This document shows, in pieces, positions 46,130-56,634 of a stretch of DNA of 64,000 nt (the first letter of the stretch is position 1; the number at the start of each line of letters is the position of its first letter). A model generated the notes under the pieces. It saw only the letters and a program-made list of their open reading frames with translations, did no database searches and was not told where the DNA came from. The stretch comes from Chromera velia (Eukaryota > Sar > Chromeraceae): assembly GCA_018398765.1 (NCBI GenBank), contig JAHBMJ010004726.1, forward strand, positions 5,666 to 69,665, given 5' to 3'. Made by a program: the position numbers and the translations under genes.

Positions 46130-47545
46130 CTATCCCTTTGGAAGGGACGGTGCCTGACCTACTGCCTGTGACAAGACGACGGAGGGACTGCCGACTTTCT
46201 CGGCATTTGTTCCGGTGGGCGTTTTCCCGTCTTGCGGTAGTGACTGGACTACTTGTCGGTAGTCATCACTTGTTATGGAGAAGCCCCTTGATTCATCAGA
46301 CGCACAGTTGGCATTCGGAGATCCAATTTGCACCTGTACTCTGTATTCGTTCTTCGTCTGTGACGGTCTTCGTACTTTATCTAGGTCAAGAGGAGGGACG
46401 ATGCGAGTGGCGCTTGAGTGAGACCCCAGTGGGTTGTCTGGGTGGTCCTGGCTTCCCGGTAGAGTGGCAGAAAGGTGTTTGACGACGGTTGGGAAGCCTC
46501 CGGGACTTCTGTTGGTTCCACCTGTTGGACTTTCTGCCTGGGTTGAGGGCAGGGCTCCTTTGGGGGTGTGGGATCCTTCCTTTGGGGCATCTACAGGCGG
46601 TGTGGCAGAAACAACAATGGGTCGGTTCGGTGCTGCAATCTCAACTTTCTGGCACGAACAGGGACACACAGCCCCCATTCTCCTTGGCTTCAGAGTCTGT
46701 TCTGATCGAAGGTGCCTGCGTAGAAGTGAAGTACACAATCGTTTTCTCTTGTATAAAACGCTTCCGTTGTCTTTCTTGTGACGATCCGGAAATGGTCAGA
46801 TTACATGCATGAACGTTCTCAGGATTGATCAACGCTGTCCCAGAAGCGCAGGGCGATGCAGGAGAGCCTTAAAAGGACAAGCCTTTGAGGCGTCATTGAG
46901 GGAATCACCACATCGATTGCACCATCTAGAGCTCTTCGCATCCTCTTGAATCTTCTTTCTATATATATACGGTCGATTCCCAGTCGAATTGTGATTTAAT
47001 TTTTTTTTATCGATACGGGATACACCCAACCAGTTGGGTGAGTGCCTCGGGGGGCTATTTAGGGGTCCGCTAATTGATGCATGCACGCTTGGGCATATGT
47101 CTAAGTTGTGTGCTGCCATGGGGCGGGGGCCGCGCACGCGGCAGCCAAGTATGCTTTTCGGGACCGCGCGCGCGTCGTATGCATGTGCAACTCCGTGCGA
47201 GTTACTTGAGGGGCACGCATGCGCAAAGTAATTAATTAAGGCATGTGCGATCGCGTCTCCGTGCGAGTTGCTTGAGGGGCACATTTTGGAACTCGGGCGA
47301 CACCGACCGTGACGGAGACAGAACCGATCCCCCCCCCAAAAATGAAAAAATGCGTTATATGCGAGTGCGTGCGATCTCAGGGCCTCTCGGCTGATCTCAG
47401 CAGAGCTGAGCTGCCCCCCGAGGCGACATGCATGCATGCGTGCATGCATGCAATCTTTTTGTTTTGTATGCGCGCGCTTGGAGCCGGCTGGGGACACAAT
47501 TAAAGGACGCGAAAACCGATCAGAGCGAGAAAAGCGGCAAATCAA
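46130..47545 (-). other. Unassigned minus-strand frames, possibly a decayed gene or element
   Basis: Two open stretches (47545-46829 and 46738-46130) with a shorter frame between them (46832-46641). The first ends with SSRWCNRCGDSLNDASKACP, a CxxC followed by a Cys that might be part of a zinc-binding ribbon. The second starts MCTSLLRRHLRSEQ and is Pro/Ser/Thr-rich. Stops and frame changes separate them, and no splice sites of the kind used elsewhere join them convincingly. I recognise no family. Confidence 0.25.
47040..47470 (+). promoter_or_regulatory. GC-rich upstream patch with CTCCGTGCGAGTT and GCATGC repeats
   Basis: Contains ATGGGGCGGGGGCCGCGCAC, GACCGCGCGCGCGTC, two copies of CTCCGTGCGAGTTxCTTGAGGGGCAC (about 47192 and 47255), and CATGCATGCATGCGTGCATG (about 47427). 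The next gene's ATG is at 47796. The CTCCGTGCGA element also occurs upstream of the ABC transporter gene. A promoter role is inferred. Confidence 0.4.
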
Positions 47546-47795
47546 GGTCAGTCAGTTTGCAACTTGGCGACAAAATGCAACGTGTCGATCCTACGTGTAT
47601 CCTCAGAAAAAATCCGCAGAAACCGGGAAGAGTGTCTATCAAAGAACTTTTCGGCAGCATTCTGAAGTTGCTGTGTCGATTGAAGCTCGCCCGTATCACT
47701 GCTTCTCCGTGTCCTCCCATATACTTTAAAGGTTCAATTCATCCACTGTTGTGTTGCTGCAACACCATATTGAAACACAGTTCACTCGACCCGTG

Positions 47796-49312
47796 ATGGC
47801 GACAGTGGAGGAGCTTATGAGAGGGGCCGGTTTGGGCCCAAAACCCAAGGCCTCAGCAAAGAAAAAAATCCAAATGGGTGGCAGGAGCCCCCGTGCCTCA
47901 GTGTCACCCGCCCCAGGAGCCACGCGCCCAAAATCCAAGCCCTCATCCCCCCCTGCAGGGCAGATTATGACGATTGAAGAGATGATGAGAGCGGCCGGAG
48001 TGGACCCCACGAAGAAACGAAACTCTGGTGCCTTCCCCAAGGGTTTCAAGTTTCAAGTGGAAGAACTGATTGAGGAGGAGATCAAGGCAGTGGAGAAAGA
48101 GATGGAAGAGGTGCTCAAAGCAACAGATATCGTGGAGGAGGAGGAGGAAAAGAACGAGTCTGGGGATGCAGACGAAGGGACTGGAATTGAGCGCCTCCCG
48201 CGGTCGGGTACACAGTTCATGTCAGTTGAGCAGTTGATGGCGCGCATCGCTCAGCCCGGGACGAGCGACAGTTTGGACAACAAATCGGTGGCAGAGCTCG
48301 AGCTGGAGCCAATGGATGAGCCAACGAACGAAGAGTCGAACAAGGAAGGAGAAGAGGGAGAGGGAGAGGGAAACGAGGACGCAGCATCATCGAAGTCCCC
48401 TCCAATGTCCCGTGTCCAGACTTTTTGGAGGTCGGAAACAAAGAAGGGCCGATCTACTTTCCTGGTCTCTCTGGGAAAGGGAAGGGTCGTCAGTGTGGTT
48501 CCTCACTTCGACGACGAGGAGGACGAAGACGATGACGACGACGATGACTTCGATGCAGTGAAGGAGGAGGAGCAGGTCCCCGTGGAGGAGGAAAAGGAAG
48601 ACACGAAAGAGGAAAAAAAAGTGGAAAAGGAACAGGAGAAGAAGGAGGAGAAGGAAGGTGAGACCGACGTCCCCCCTGCCCGGATGGAACGTCAGAGCTC
48701 CGATCCCACAGGGAGCCCCCCTCTTCGGGCAAAAGCAGAAAAACAGGCAGCAGCTCTCGGTCAGTTCCTTTGTCTGTCCGTCAGGCAATCAGTCAATAAA
48801 TCAGTGGGGCAATAAGTGTGTATTCGAGAAAGAAGTCAATCATTTCTTGATCCAGTCTTGCTTTTCTCATGTACATTCTTCACGGTCCTCCCTGTCTTCT
48901 CTCTTATTTGTGTGATTGGAGCGTTATCTGGGCTTGCTGGATCATACAGCGATATCTCCCTGTCTGCTGAGCGGTTTGGAATGGTGACTGTCTGTTTTCG
49001 TCCTCCTGCCCGCCTGGAGCTCCCTCGCCCTGCCATGCACACGAGTGTCCGTGATTGTCCGTGTCTGTATGTCCGTGTGTTGTCTTTGTGCCTATCCATT
49101 ACCAAGAAACCCCCCTGCCGGCCCGCCTGTCTATTCCTCTGCCTGCAGGGGTCTCGACAAGACCAAAGAGGCTCTCAGATGCCGTCGGCCTCTGCCCAAC
49201 CACCCCGGAGGCCCAGGCCTTGTTCCTGAACCCCCAGGCCCTCTCGAAATCTCAGGCCTCTGCCGTCCAGTCCCTCCGGCAGATCGCCTCCAGCAGACGG
49301 TCTATCTGCTGA
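47796..49312 (+). CDS. Acidic low-complexity protein with triplicated EELM motif, 2 exons, 375 aa
   Basis: Exon 1 is 47796-48759 (GTCAGT donor, phase 1); exon 2 is 49149-49312 (acceptor CCTGCAG), ending SSRRSIC and TGA. Three short related segments stand out: MATVEELMRGAGLGP at the N-terminus, IMTIEEMMRAAGVDP near residue 57, and FMSVEQLMARIAQPG near residue 145. The first two are followed by basic Ser/Pro-rich linkers. The rest is strongly acidic with poly-Glu and poly-Asp (EEDEDDDDDDDFD) and a coiled-coil-prone stretch (QVEELIEEEIKAVEKEMEEV). No signal peptide, membrane segment or enzyme motif. No family recognised. The repeated motif may be a short binding helix, which is inference. Confidence 0.7.
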
Positions 49313-51357
49313 TTCGATCATTCAGGGGTTGGAAAGGGGAGAGTGCGTGTGGAGGGATGGGTAGGTTGAGGAACGGAAGGGCAGGTGGCGTTGGGTTGCG
49401 GGTCGCAAAGACGTTGGTGGAGGGGTTGAACGTTCGGTTGAGAGTCGGAGAACCAACCCTGTTGAATTGACGTGTTTTCTTGGTAGTCTGTCTGTACATG
49501 TGAGGGGGTGATGTCTTTCTCGATCCGATGGAAGAAAAGTGCAATAATACAGGCGTCGATCCGAGCAAATACGTCAATCGCTCAGAACTTTGGTCGGATT
49601 CTGTTGGAACGGTTGTCGATCTTTTCCTTTGTTTTTTTTTGTTTGAATCTCTGCAGGGTCTTATTCACTTTAAGAGGGCTTTCAAAAGAGTCTGCACGCA
49701 ACTGCGGGTGCAGATTCATGCATGCACATGTGTGGCAGTACACAGAAGTACTGCCGCATGTTCATTCTTTGTTTCAGAGTGAAATTGAAGAAAGAATGAC
49801 CTGACTCGCGTGTACAATTCTCTTTATTTCAAAACATTTTTTCCTGTCCTACTATTTTCCGATTCCTGAACACTGCATGCACAGAAATAGAGTGAAGGAG
49901 TCTCCGGCCACGCATTCAGGCTCAGCACGTAAGGTCTGCCGACCTGGATGACTACTTGCTTGACTTCCTGTCTGGCTGGAAAATGGTACCCAAGAATCTA
50001 GGTGACAAGTCATGCCGAAGCAACGTCACTCGAAAAAGAAGGCTGTGCACTGTTGGCATACAGGGAGTAGTGGTTGTGGCTGGGAGGTTGCTCTGACATA
50101 CTTGATCTCCTCTGAGTCTGATCCTAGTCGCGATCGAGACTCGGCATGATCGTGTGAGAGAAACTCTCAGAAGTGCATGCGTGCAAAGTACCGCATCCAC
50201 ACAGCAAGCCAACCCCGCTCCAGGCCTTTCAATGTATTCTCTGGGAAGCCCCGTATAGTTATGCACTGGGACCCCCTTCACATCTGATACCCGCTGTACA
50301 GCAAAGTCTTGTGCACGTTGATCAAGAAGGGATAAAAGAGTCCTCTCGGCTGGCCTCACAGCTTTGCTGCAAAGCAGTCAACACTATTCAATCTACAAAA
50401 ACATTTTTCAATACATACAATCATTATGTATGAGTTATACACTAGCTGTATGAAACCATAAAGCTGGCCATAAAGTTGTAAAAACTGAGCACAGCAACCT
50501 ATTTGAAGACTAATTAACTAGCTAGTTCTAGAGCTAGTTAAATATGCGGTATATAAATAATTTTGAAACCGTTAAGCCTATACTTTGATTCACTGTGTGA
50601 AACTGTTATAAAGCCTGCTTAATAATAGAGTCGCTCTACAACTTTGGTACCTAGGACTAAAGTATAATATTTTAATACCGAGCTATTCAACCTAAAACAA
50701 AAATGTTTTTCTAGACGTATCCTAGGGCGTATCACAGAAAAAAAAATAATAATATCAATTCTTGCTTATTACGACGCTTGTTTTTTTTTTTGCCGCCGAT
50801 GTACGTTGGGTCTAGCGTTGGGTGTTGCATAACTGTTGTTTTGGTGTTGTACAAGTATTGCTTAGATCTTGCACCAAAAAAAAAAATATTGCACAAAAAA
50901 AAAGAAAAGAATAATTTAAGCCAATCGTGGTTTACTTTTTTTTCTGTGATGCGCCTAGATAATTTTTTAGTATTATACATAAATTTTCAATTATTACATC
51001 GATTTAAACATATCATAAATTCAAAATTAAACCACTAATTGAATCAGCGCATCCCTCGCACTTCCCGTGCTTTTCGAATGGTGGGATTTCGACGATCATT
51101 TCGTGGGAGCAAGTCGCAAGTCGTAACACCGATCTAACATAGTCACGGTAGCAGTGTGACAGCATCACGGTCGTAGTATCGTACCGGAGTGTTCGCCTGA
51201 CGTCGATCATGTGCGTGTTTGAACAATATGAATACAGTAGTCGCTGAGCAATATGATACACTAAATGGCACATTAATTCAACTGCACTTTTGGGACTGCA
51301 CAACTGCACTTTTGGGACTGCACAACTGCACTTTTGGGAGTGCATGCCCATGCAACA
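49313..51357. other. Convergent spacer, AT-rich in the middle
   Basis: No convincing gene. 49320-49810 is probably 3' flank of the acidic protein gene; small frames there show no family signal. 50370-51060 is an AT-rich island with poly-A/T runs. 51279-51340 has three tandem copies of a 22-bp unit (CAACTGCACTTTTGGGACTG plus CA). GCATGC-type motifs occur near 49717 and 49875. Confidence 0.55.
51279..51340. repeat. 22-bp tandem repeat, ~3 copies
   Basis: Three copies of ACTGCACTTTTGGGACTGCA with a CA linker, the last diverging to GGGAGTGCATG. It lies just downstream of the oxidoreductase stop codon. Confidence 0.85.
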
Positions 51358-54300
51358 TCATGCTGGAAGCGGTGGTGCCGTCGTCTGTCCTATTCTCCCA
51401 CCCGCGCCGTTTGCTCTCATCGTTGCTTCTGCCACCACTGCAAGTACTTTCTTCTTCATTTCAGCCTCGTGCTGCCCCTGTCCGAGCCCCTTCAGCAAAG
51501 TGTTCCCTGTCAGCAGATCGACTACAGAATACTGAAGCACTCTCTGTGCACACACAGTGGCACCAACCATTGCACCCGCCCAACCCGCAAAAGCAACATC
51601 CTGCCCAGTGAAGAAAAGGCCCTCGACTGGGGTGTCTGGACGGAGCTCTAGGTCAGTCATCCTCGCGGGCGTGTGACGGAGCCCCAACGTCTCTGCTCGG
51701 TTGACGTAGTGGAGAGACGTGAGGGGTGTGCCGACCTCAAAGAGTTCAATCTTGTCCTCCAGGTCGGGGAAATGGTCCAAAAAGGCACGAAGCATTTTCT
51801 TGCCAACCTGCACACACACACACTCACACACACGCGCCCGTGTGCACCCACCTTCTCACTGAGTCATTCAGGTCTGCACGCAATTCCTCGCTCGCCTGCG
51901 AACTCATTGATTTCCTGTTCCAGCTTCGTCGGAAGGCCTTAAATACGTCGGGCGTTGTTTCGTAAGACAGCGCATGTGCACGGAGGCGAACGCAATCTTT
52001 AAACAAGTGAGGTAAGGTTTGTCTGTGTGGGGCTTCTCTGCCTGTTTTCACCAACCGACCGACCGACCAGCTCTTTTGCCTCTTTGTAGGCCTCTGTCTT
52101 TTCGACAAATCCCTTCTTTCCCCTCTTTTCCAGCACCATGGGAAGAAACTCTTCCGGACGCGCCTCAGAGAAAAGAAGAGCGCTGCTCTTGCCGGGGAAC
52201 CTGCTCTCAACTCGTAGTGGACAGACAAGGGGAACAGAGTAGGGAAGGGAAGGCACGGAGAACAGGCGCAGAAGGAAAGACGCCAACATACATACAGACG
52301 TAGAGACATACATAACAACATCACCCGAAAGCAAGAGGAGGCCAACAGAAACTACACACCCCAGCTTGCTCTGAGGTTCCCACTCCGACCGACTCCTCGA
52401 TCCTTACACGAACGCTCGCATACAGGACCCAGAAGAGAAGAAGGCAACCACATCATGCTGCCCTCCCTCGCAAGCTTCCATCCATCCGCCCCCCTCCCCC
52501 CTGGACCTCAAGTAAACATGGACAACAAAAAACAAAGGGAAGGTGCAATGAATGAGAGGACGCCAGGCAAGTCCAAGCATCCCTTCATTGAACCCACTGA
52601 CTCCTTCCCTAGCTCTCCCTCCCTCCGACCCAACGCACGTACCTCTCCTCAGTGGTGTGCGGATCTTTTGCAGAAGGGAAGACCATCCCTGCCGAGACGG
52701 AGGGAACTGATGGGTCCAGGAGTGTGTCTCTGTACCAGTCCTGGATCAAGGAAGCCTCCACCTCTCCGCTCTCATCCACAAAACGGGACCTGCATGCAAA
52801 GGAGAAGAACAGACGAGGAGAAGACTGAAGGCAAGCAAGACAGTCAGTCATCGACAAGGAAGGCCACAACGGCGAACTCATTTGTTTCTTTCTTCTGTCA
52901 GTTTGTCAGGCAAACAGTTGCTCCCTCCCTTTCCTTCCGCATGTTGCAAGACTTCCCTCTTTAGAACGCTTGCTGATGCATTTCTTCCTTCTCTCGTGAA
53001 GCTGATTGTTCCTTCCTCCCTCGCGCAGCCGCTTCCCCCCATGACTGTTTGGCGCCCTGATAGACATAGAAGGGATGTCGCAGAGGCTTTCAGTCTACGG
53101 AGTACGCATCTACTGTTTTCTGCTCATTCTAAGAGAAGGTGTGTCTGTGTACCTGTTGGAGGCAGTCGGGATGTAGTAGAGACTCGAGCTCTTCAACCCT
53201 AGTGCTGCGTTCGTCCCGTTCAACCCAATGAAAGCAAGCGCATGGGATATACCCCCGCTGTGTCTCTTGACCACCTCTTGGGTGTGACTAAGATGACGCC
53301 CTACAATCTCAGGCTGCAACAGCTCACTCAGAGTTACTCCCATCCCAGCATCGGATATCACCCCCCTCTTGGCACGGATTTCCGTCCCGTCTTCCATCCG
53401 GACCCCCACAGCCCTTGCGTCTAGTTCCTTGCCTGGATGGAGAACCTTTGAGACCAGGGAAGCGGGCTTTTCCTCGACGAGGATCTTATCCACCCGCGCC
53501 TTTGTGAACACAGCACCCCCCACGTTCTCGATCGTCGGAACAACACAACGCACGAAGGCCATCGGCCCTGTCCGAGGAAAGTAGCATCCCTCCATCACGT
53601 GCCCCAAAACGGCCGCCTGCATCACGAAACTCCCGTCTCTCAATGCCTCCCCCAAATCCCCCCCAAAGGCCGAAAGAACTGTTCGGAGCATCTGATCTTT
53701 TGTCAAGTCCTCCAGCGCCTCTTCTGCACTCAACCGGGCGTGTCTCATATAGTGTTGACACCCCGGAACGAGATTAACAAGGAGACGCTGTACGGGGGGG
53801 GAGAAGGCCTTGAAGGTCATGAACATCCCGGGAAGCCATTTGGCCTCCTCGACAATCTCGAGGAATCTGCGGATCGCCTCCCGTTCCCTTGGAAAATGAC
53901 GAACCAACTCTGCCTCGACTCTCGCTCTCCCCTCACACACACGGATCGGCACACTGTCATTCCCCACAAAAACCTCATGACTTACAGGCGTCCCCGTCTC
54001 CCTCACCAGGGCCTCATCTGCCACCGTCACATTGCCGGATCTCTCAAATGAAAGTTCCTTGAAAGCCTCAGGATCACTGACAGCCTGTAGGAGAGGCAGG
54101 CAGACCTCCAAATTTGCGATGTAGTGGAGACCCGGGGGAAACTCATACTTCCCTTTCCGCACGAAGCTGTGCTGGTAGCCGCCTGCCAGGTAGTGCTGCT
54201 CGAGAACTACGCACTTGTACCCCTTCAGCTTGGCAAGCGCTGCAGCTACCCACAACCCTGCAAACAGAGCTCCCGTGCAGGCATACAGGTACGCAGAGTC

Positions 54301-55135
54301 AAGTTCAGCATGCTTGTCTGTTTGTGGGGATGAAAACAAATGCGTTCTCATGTGTGTCTTCACGTGCATCTGTCATCACCTCTGCGAGGGTGCCATCACC
54401 TCACTTTTTTGTTGTGGCGTGGAGCGACAGATGAGGATTGTGTTGGGTCGGACGGCCGGGGGATCTTCCTTGAAGCATGACGCAGGGGGGAACAGCGGGG
54501 AAGAAAAAAGATAGAAGCCTGAGGGGGAAGGAGAGCGCAGCAGCTCGGAGGCAGACAGGATAGGATGGGTGCTGGCAAAGAATGGAGGTCGACAAGAGAA
54601 AAGGAGGAAGGAGAATACGCAGGGGCGCCAGAAAAGGAGTTGAAAGTAAAGAGAAACTCAAAAGAGGGAGAAGGAGAAGAAAGAAGAAAGAGGGGATGTA
54701 AAAATGACCATCCGTGTCCTGAGACGAGTCAAGCGGATGAGGAAGGGGAGAAGGACCCGCAGGGCAGGGATATGTCAGAGAAGAAGAGCAAGAACGGGAC
54801 GACGCACCTCCAATACCACTGCCCACGATTACATAATCGACGTCCTCTGGGATTTCTTCCTTTTTGAAGGGACGCCTGACGCCGTCTCTGTGCTTCTTCA
54901 CAGGCTGCACGGGAGTGTCTTCTTTCAAGGTCTCACGAGACGCACTGACGGTCAGCCATCCCTTTCCTTCTGTCCTCAGCCAGCCCCTTGAGAGACGGGG
55001 GAATGGAGCTGAGGGGGAATGTAGCGTCCCGTGCCTCAGAAGGAATGAAGACCCGAAGACTGCAAAAAGACTACAGCAGAGAACCAGACTGACAACACCA
55101 CCACCGCAACGAGTGCCTCTGGAAGAAGGCCCCAT
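51358..55135 (-). CDS. RetSat/CRTISO-like FAD-dependent oxidoreductase, 5 exons, 720 aa
   Basis: Exons on the minus strand: 55135-54808, 54257-53153, 52789-52643, 52200-52068, 51807-51358; all phases agree. Residues 14-40 form a signal-peptide-like helix (VVSLVLCCSLFAVFGSSFLL) followed by a basic, Ser-rich stretch resembling a plastid transit peptide. The Rossmann FAD motif is DYVIVGSGIGG (about residue 100), completed across the first intron by LWVAAALAKLKGYKCVVLEQ and HYLAGGYQHSF. Family markers follow: GLHYIAN, FPSAKDPH, VGTPLTSLHYV and GLFFTGQDVAFAGWAGAMVG. The family includes all-trans-retinol 13,14-reductase and plastid carotenoid isomerase. In a photosynthetic host with this leader, carotenoid isomerase-type chemistry is attractive, but substrate assignment is inference. 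The start ATG 55133-55135 is preferred; the frame upstream has no ATG. Confidence 0.85.
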
Positions 55136-55667
55136 CGTCACACGTGGAAGGGAAAGCGCGAACACTCAGAGAACACATGGAATGACATATACCTGCACGG
55201 ACGGTGAACCCAGTATCAATACCTCTCTCACAGCATCCATATGGCTTTCTCTCGTCAAGAGAATACCGTCTCCTTGCGGGGGCCACGGGGGCCACGGCAT
55301 GTCTCTCTTTTGCAAAGGTCAGACATGCAGTTTCTCTTTGCATGTCGTGTAGACGGTTGAAGACCCCACAGTCCCCACTTCCTTGCTGGATCCTCGACTC
55401 TTCTCCCGACACTGGATGAGGATGTCAGTCAGAAATCAGTCAGTCGGTCTGAGAGTATTAAAGGACGACCGCACCGAATTGGACCCAAAACTTTTCTTGA
55501 GAGTCGCTTGACACAAGGGCTTCTGTTTCTTTTTAGAGCAGATCCCCCAGACTGGACGTGGATGTCTGCCTGGACAGAAAGACTGCTCTTGTACGAGAAA
55601 GACCCACCTGATCTGAACCAGTCAATTTCTTTGTCTAGAGAGGAGGACAGGAAGAGAAAAGACAGGC
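55136..55667. promoter_or_regulatory. Divergent promoter region between oxidoreductase and NSUN genes
   Basis: A 532-bp spacer between two head-to-head genes. It contains two adjacent GGGGGCCAC copies (55277-55296), a (TCAG)-type cluster near 55425-55445, and no repeats of note. Promoters for both genes must lie here or within first exons. No specific element can be assigned. Confidence 0.4.
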
Positions 55668-56596
55668 ATGTCATCTGGCAAACGACGAGGAAGCCGAGGA
55701 ACCGTCTCCAAAGGCTCCTCTTCCTCCTCCTCTACCGCTGCGACGGATCATCCGTTCTTCGCCTTCTGCAAAGAGCAGGTTGGGCCGAAGAGATGGAAAT
55801 CTCTTCGGAAGGCTATGGAGAAGCCGTTCAAGGCGTCGGCCCTCATGAATGCATACGCAGAGAAAGAGACAAGTGAGAGAGCCGTCTCCTCTTTCTCTGA
55901 AGGACAGGATCAGTCCTGCGTGCGTCAAGTCTCTTGGTTGTCGGTGCCTTGTCTGGAGTCGATGAGAGGGGACCTCCGGCCGTTTCCTCCACCAGAAACC
56001 TTCCGCTCGGGTGAGTTTGTCTCGCTGTGCGCGTGAAACGCGTATTTTCTTCGGTCTTCTCATCGAGGTTGTTGTTTGCATAATTGGCACAGCGTTCCAA
56101 GAGCATGGGATGTCTCTCTGCATGTGTTGTTGAACCCTTTGCAGGAGACGGAAATGGGGGAGCGGGCCCCCTTCCGTACTACTGCATGGATGCGGCCTCG
56201 ATTCTGGCTGCCCAAACTTTGGGTGTCATGCCGGGGCACTCAGTTCTTGACCTGTGCGCAGCTCCGGGGGGGAAGAGCCTAGTGATGCTCCAGTGCCTTT
56301 GTTTGTGGCCGCAGACTAGAGAGGGGGGAGGGGTAGGTGATCCAAGCGGAGGCGCCAATTTGGGTGGCACGTTGATATCGAATGAACCTGCGAAGGCTCG
56401 CAGAGAAAGGTTGATCGGTGTTCTGAAAGATTATCTTCCGGAATCAATAAGGAAGAGGCACGTGCAGGTGACAGCGCTGGACGCCTCTGTCTGGGGCGCT
56501 GTGGGGAAGTCTCCTGAGCTGAAGGGGAGATTCGACAGGGTCCTCGTGGACGCCCCCTGTTCCTCTGACAGGTCAGTCAGTCAGTCAGTCAGTCAG

Positions 56597-56634
<38 letters not shown>

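Larger units (their letters stand above)
42956..47795. other. Long spacer: AT-rich DNA, composite repeats, unassigned frames, promoter patch
   Basis: 42956-43340 has no recognisable gene. 43400-44160 is AT-rich. 44160-45730 is composite (GACA)n repeat. 45780-47000 holds three unassigned minus-strand frames. 47030-47500 is GC-richer with palindromic GC elements and GCATGC clusters and probably includes the promoter of the acidic protein gene at 47796. Confidence 0.55.

Noticed and set aside
51860-51970. Extra oxidoreductase exon (minus strand, SWNRKSMSSQASEELR frame)
   Set aside because: Joining 52200-52068 to 51807-51358 is in phase and gives the family-typical YKEAKELVGKKMLRAFLDHFP; no extra exon is needed.
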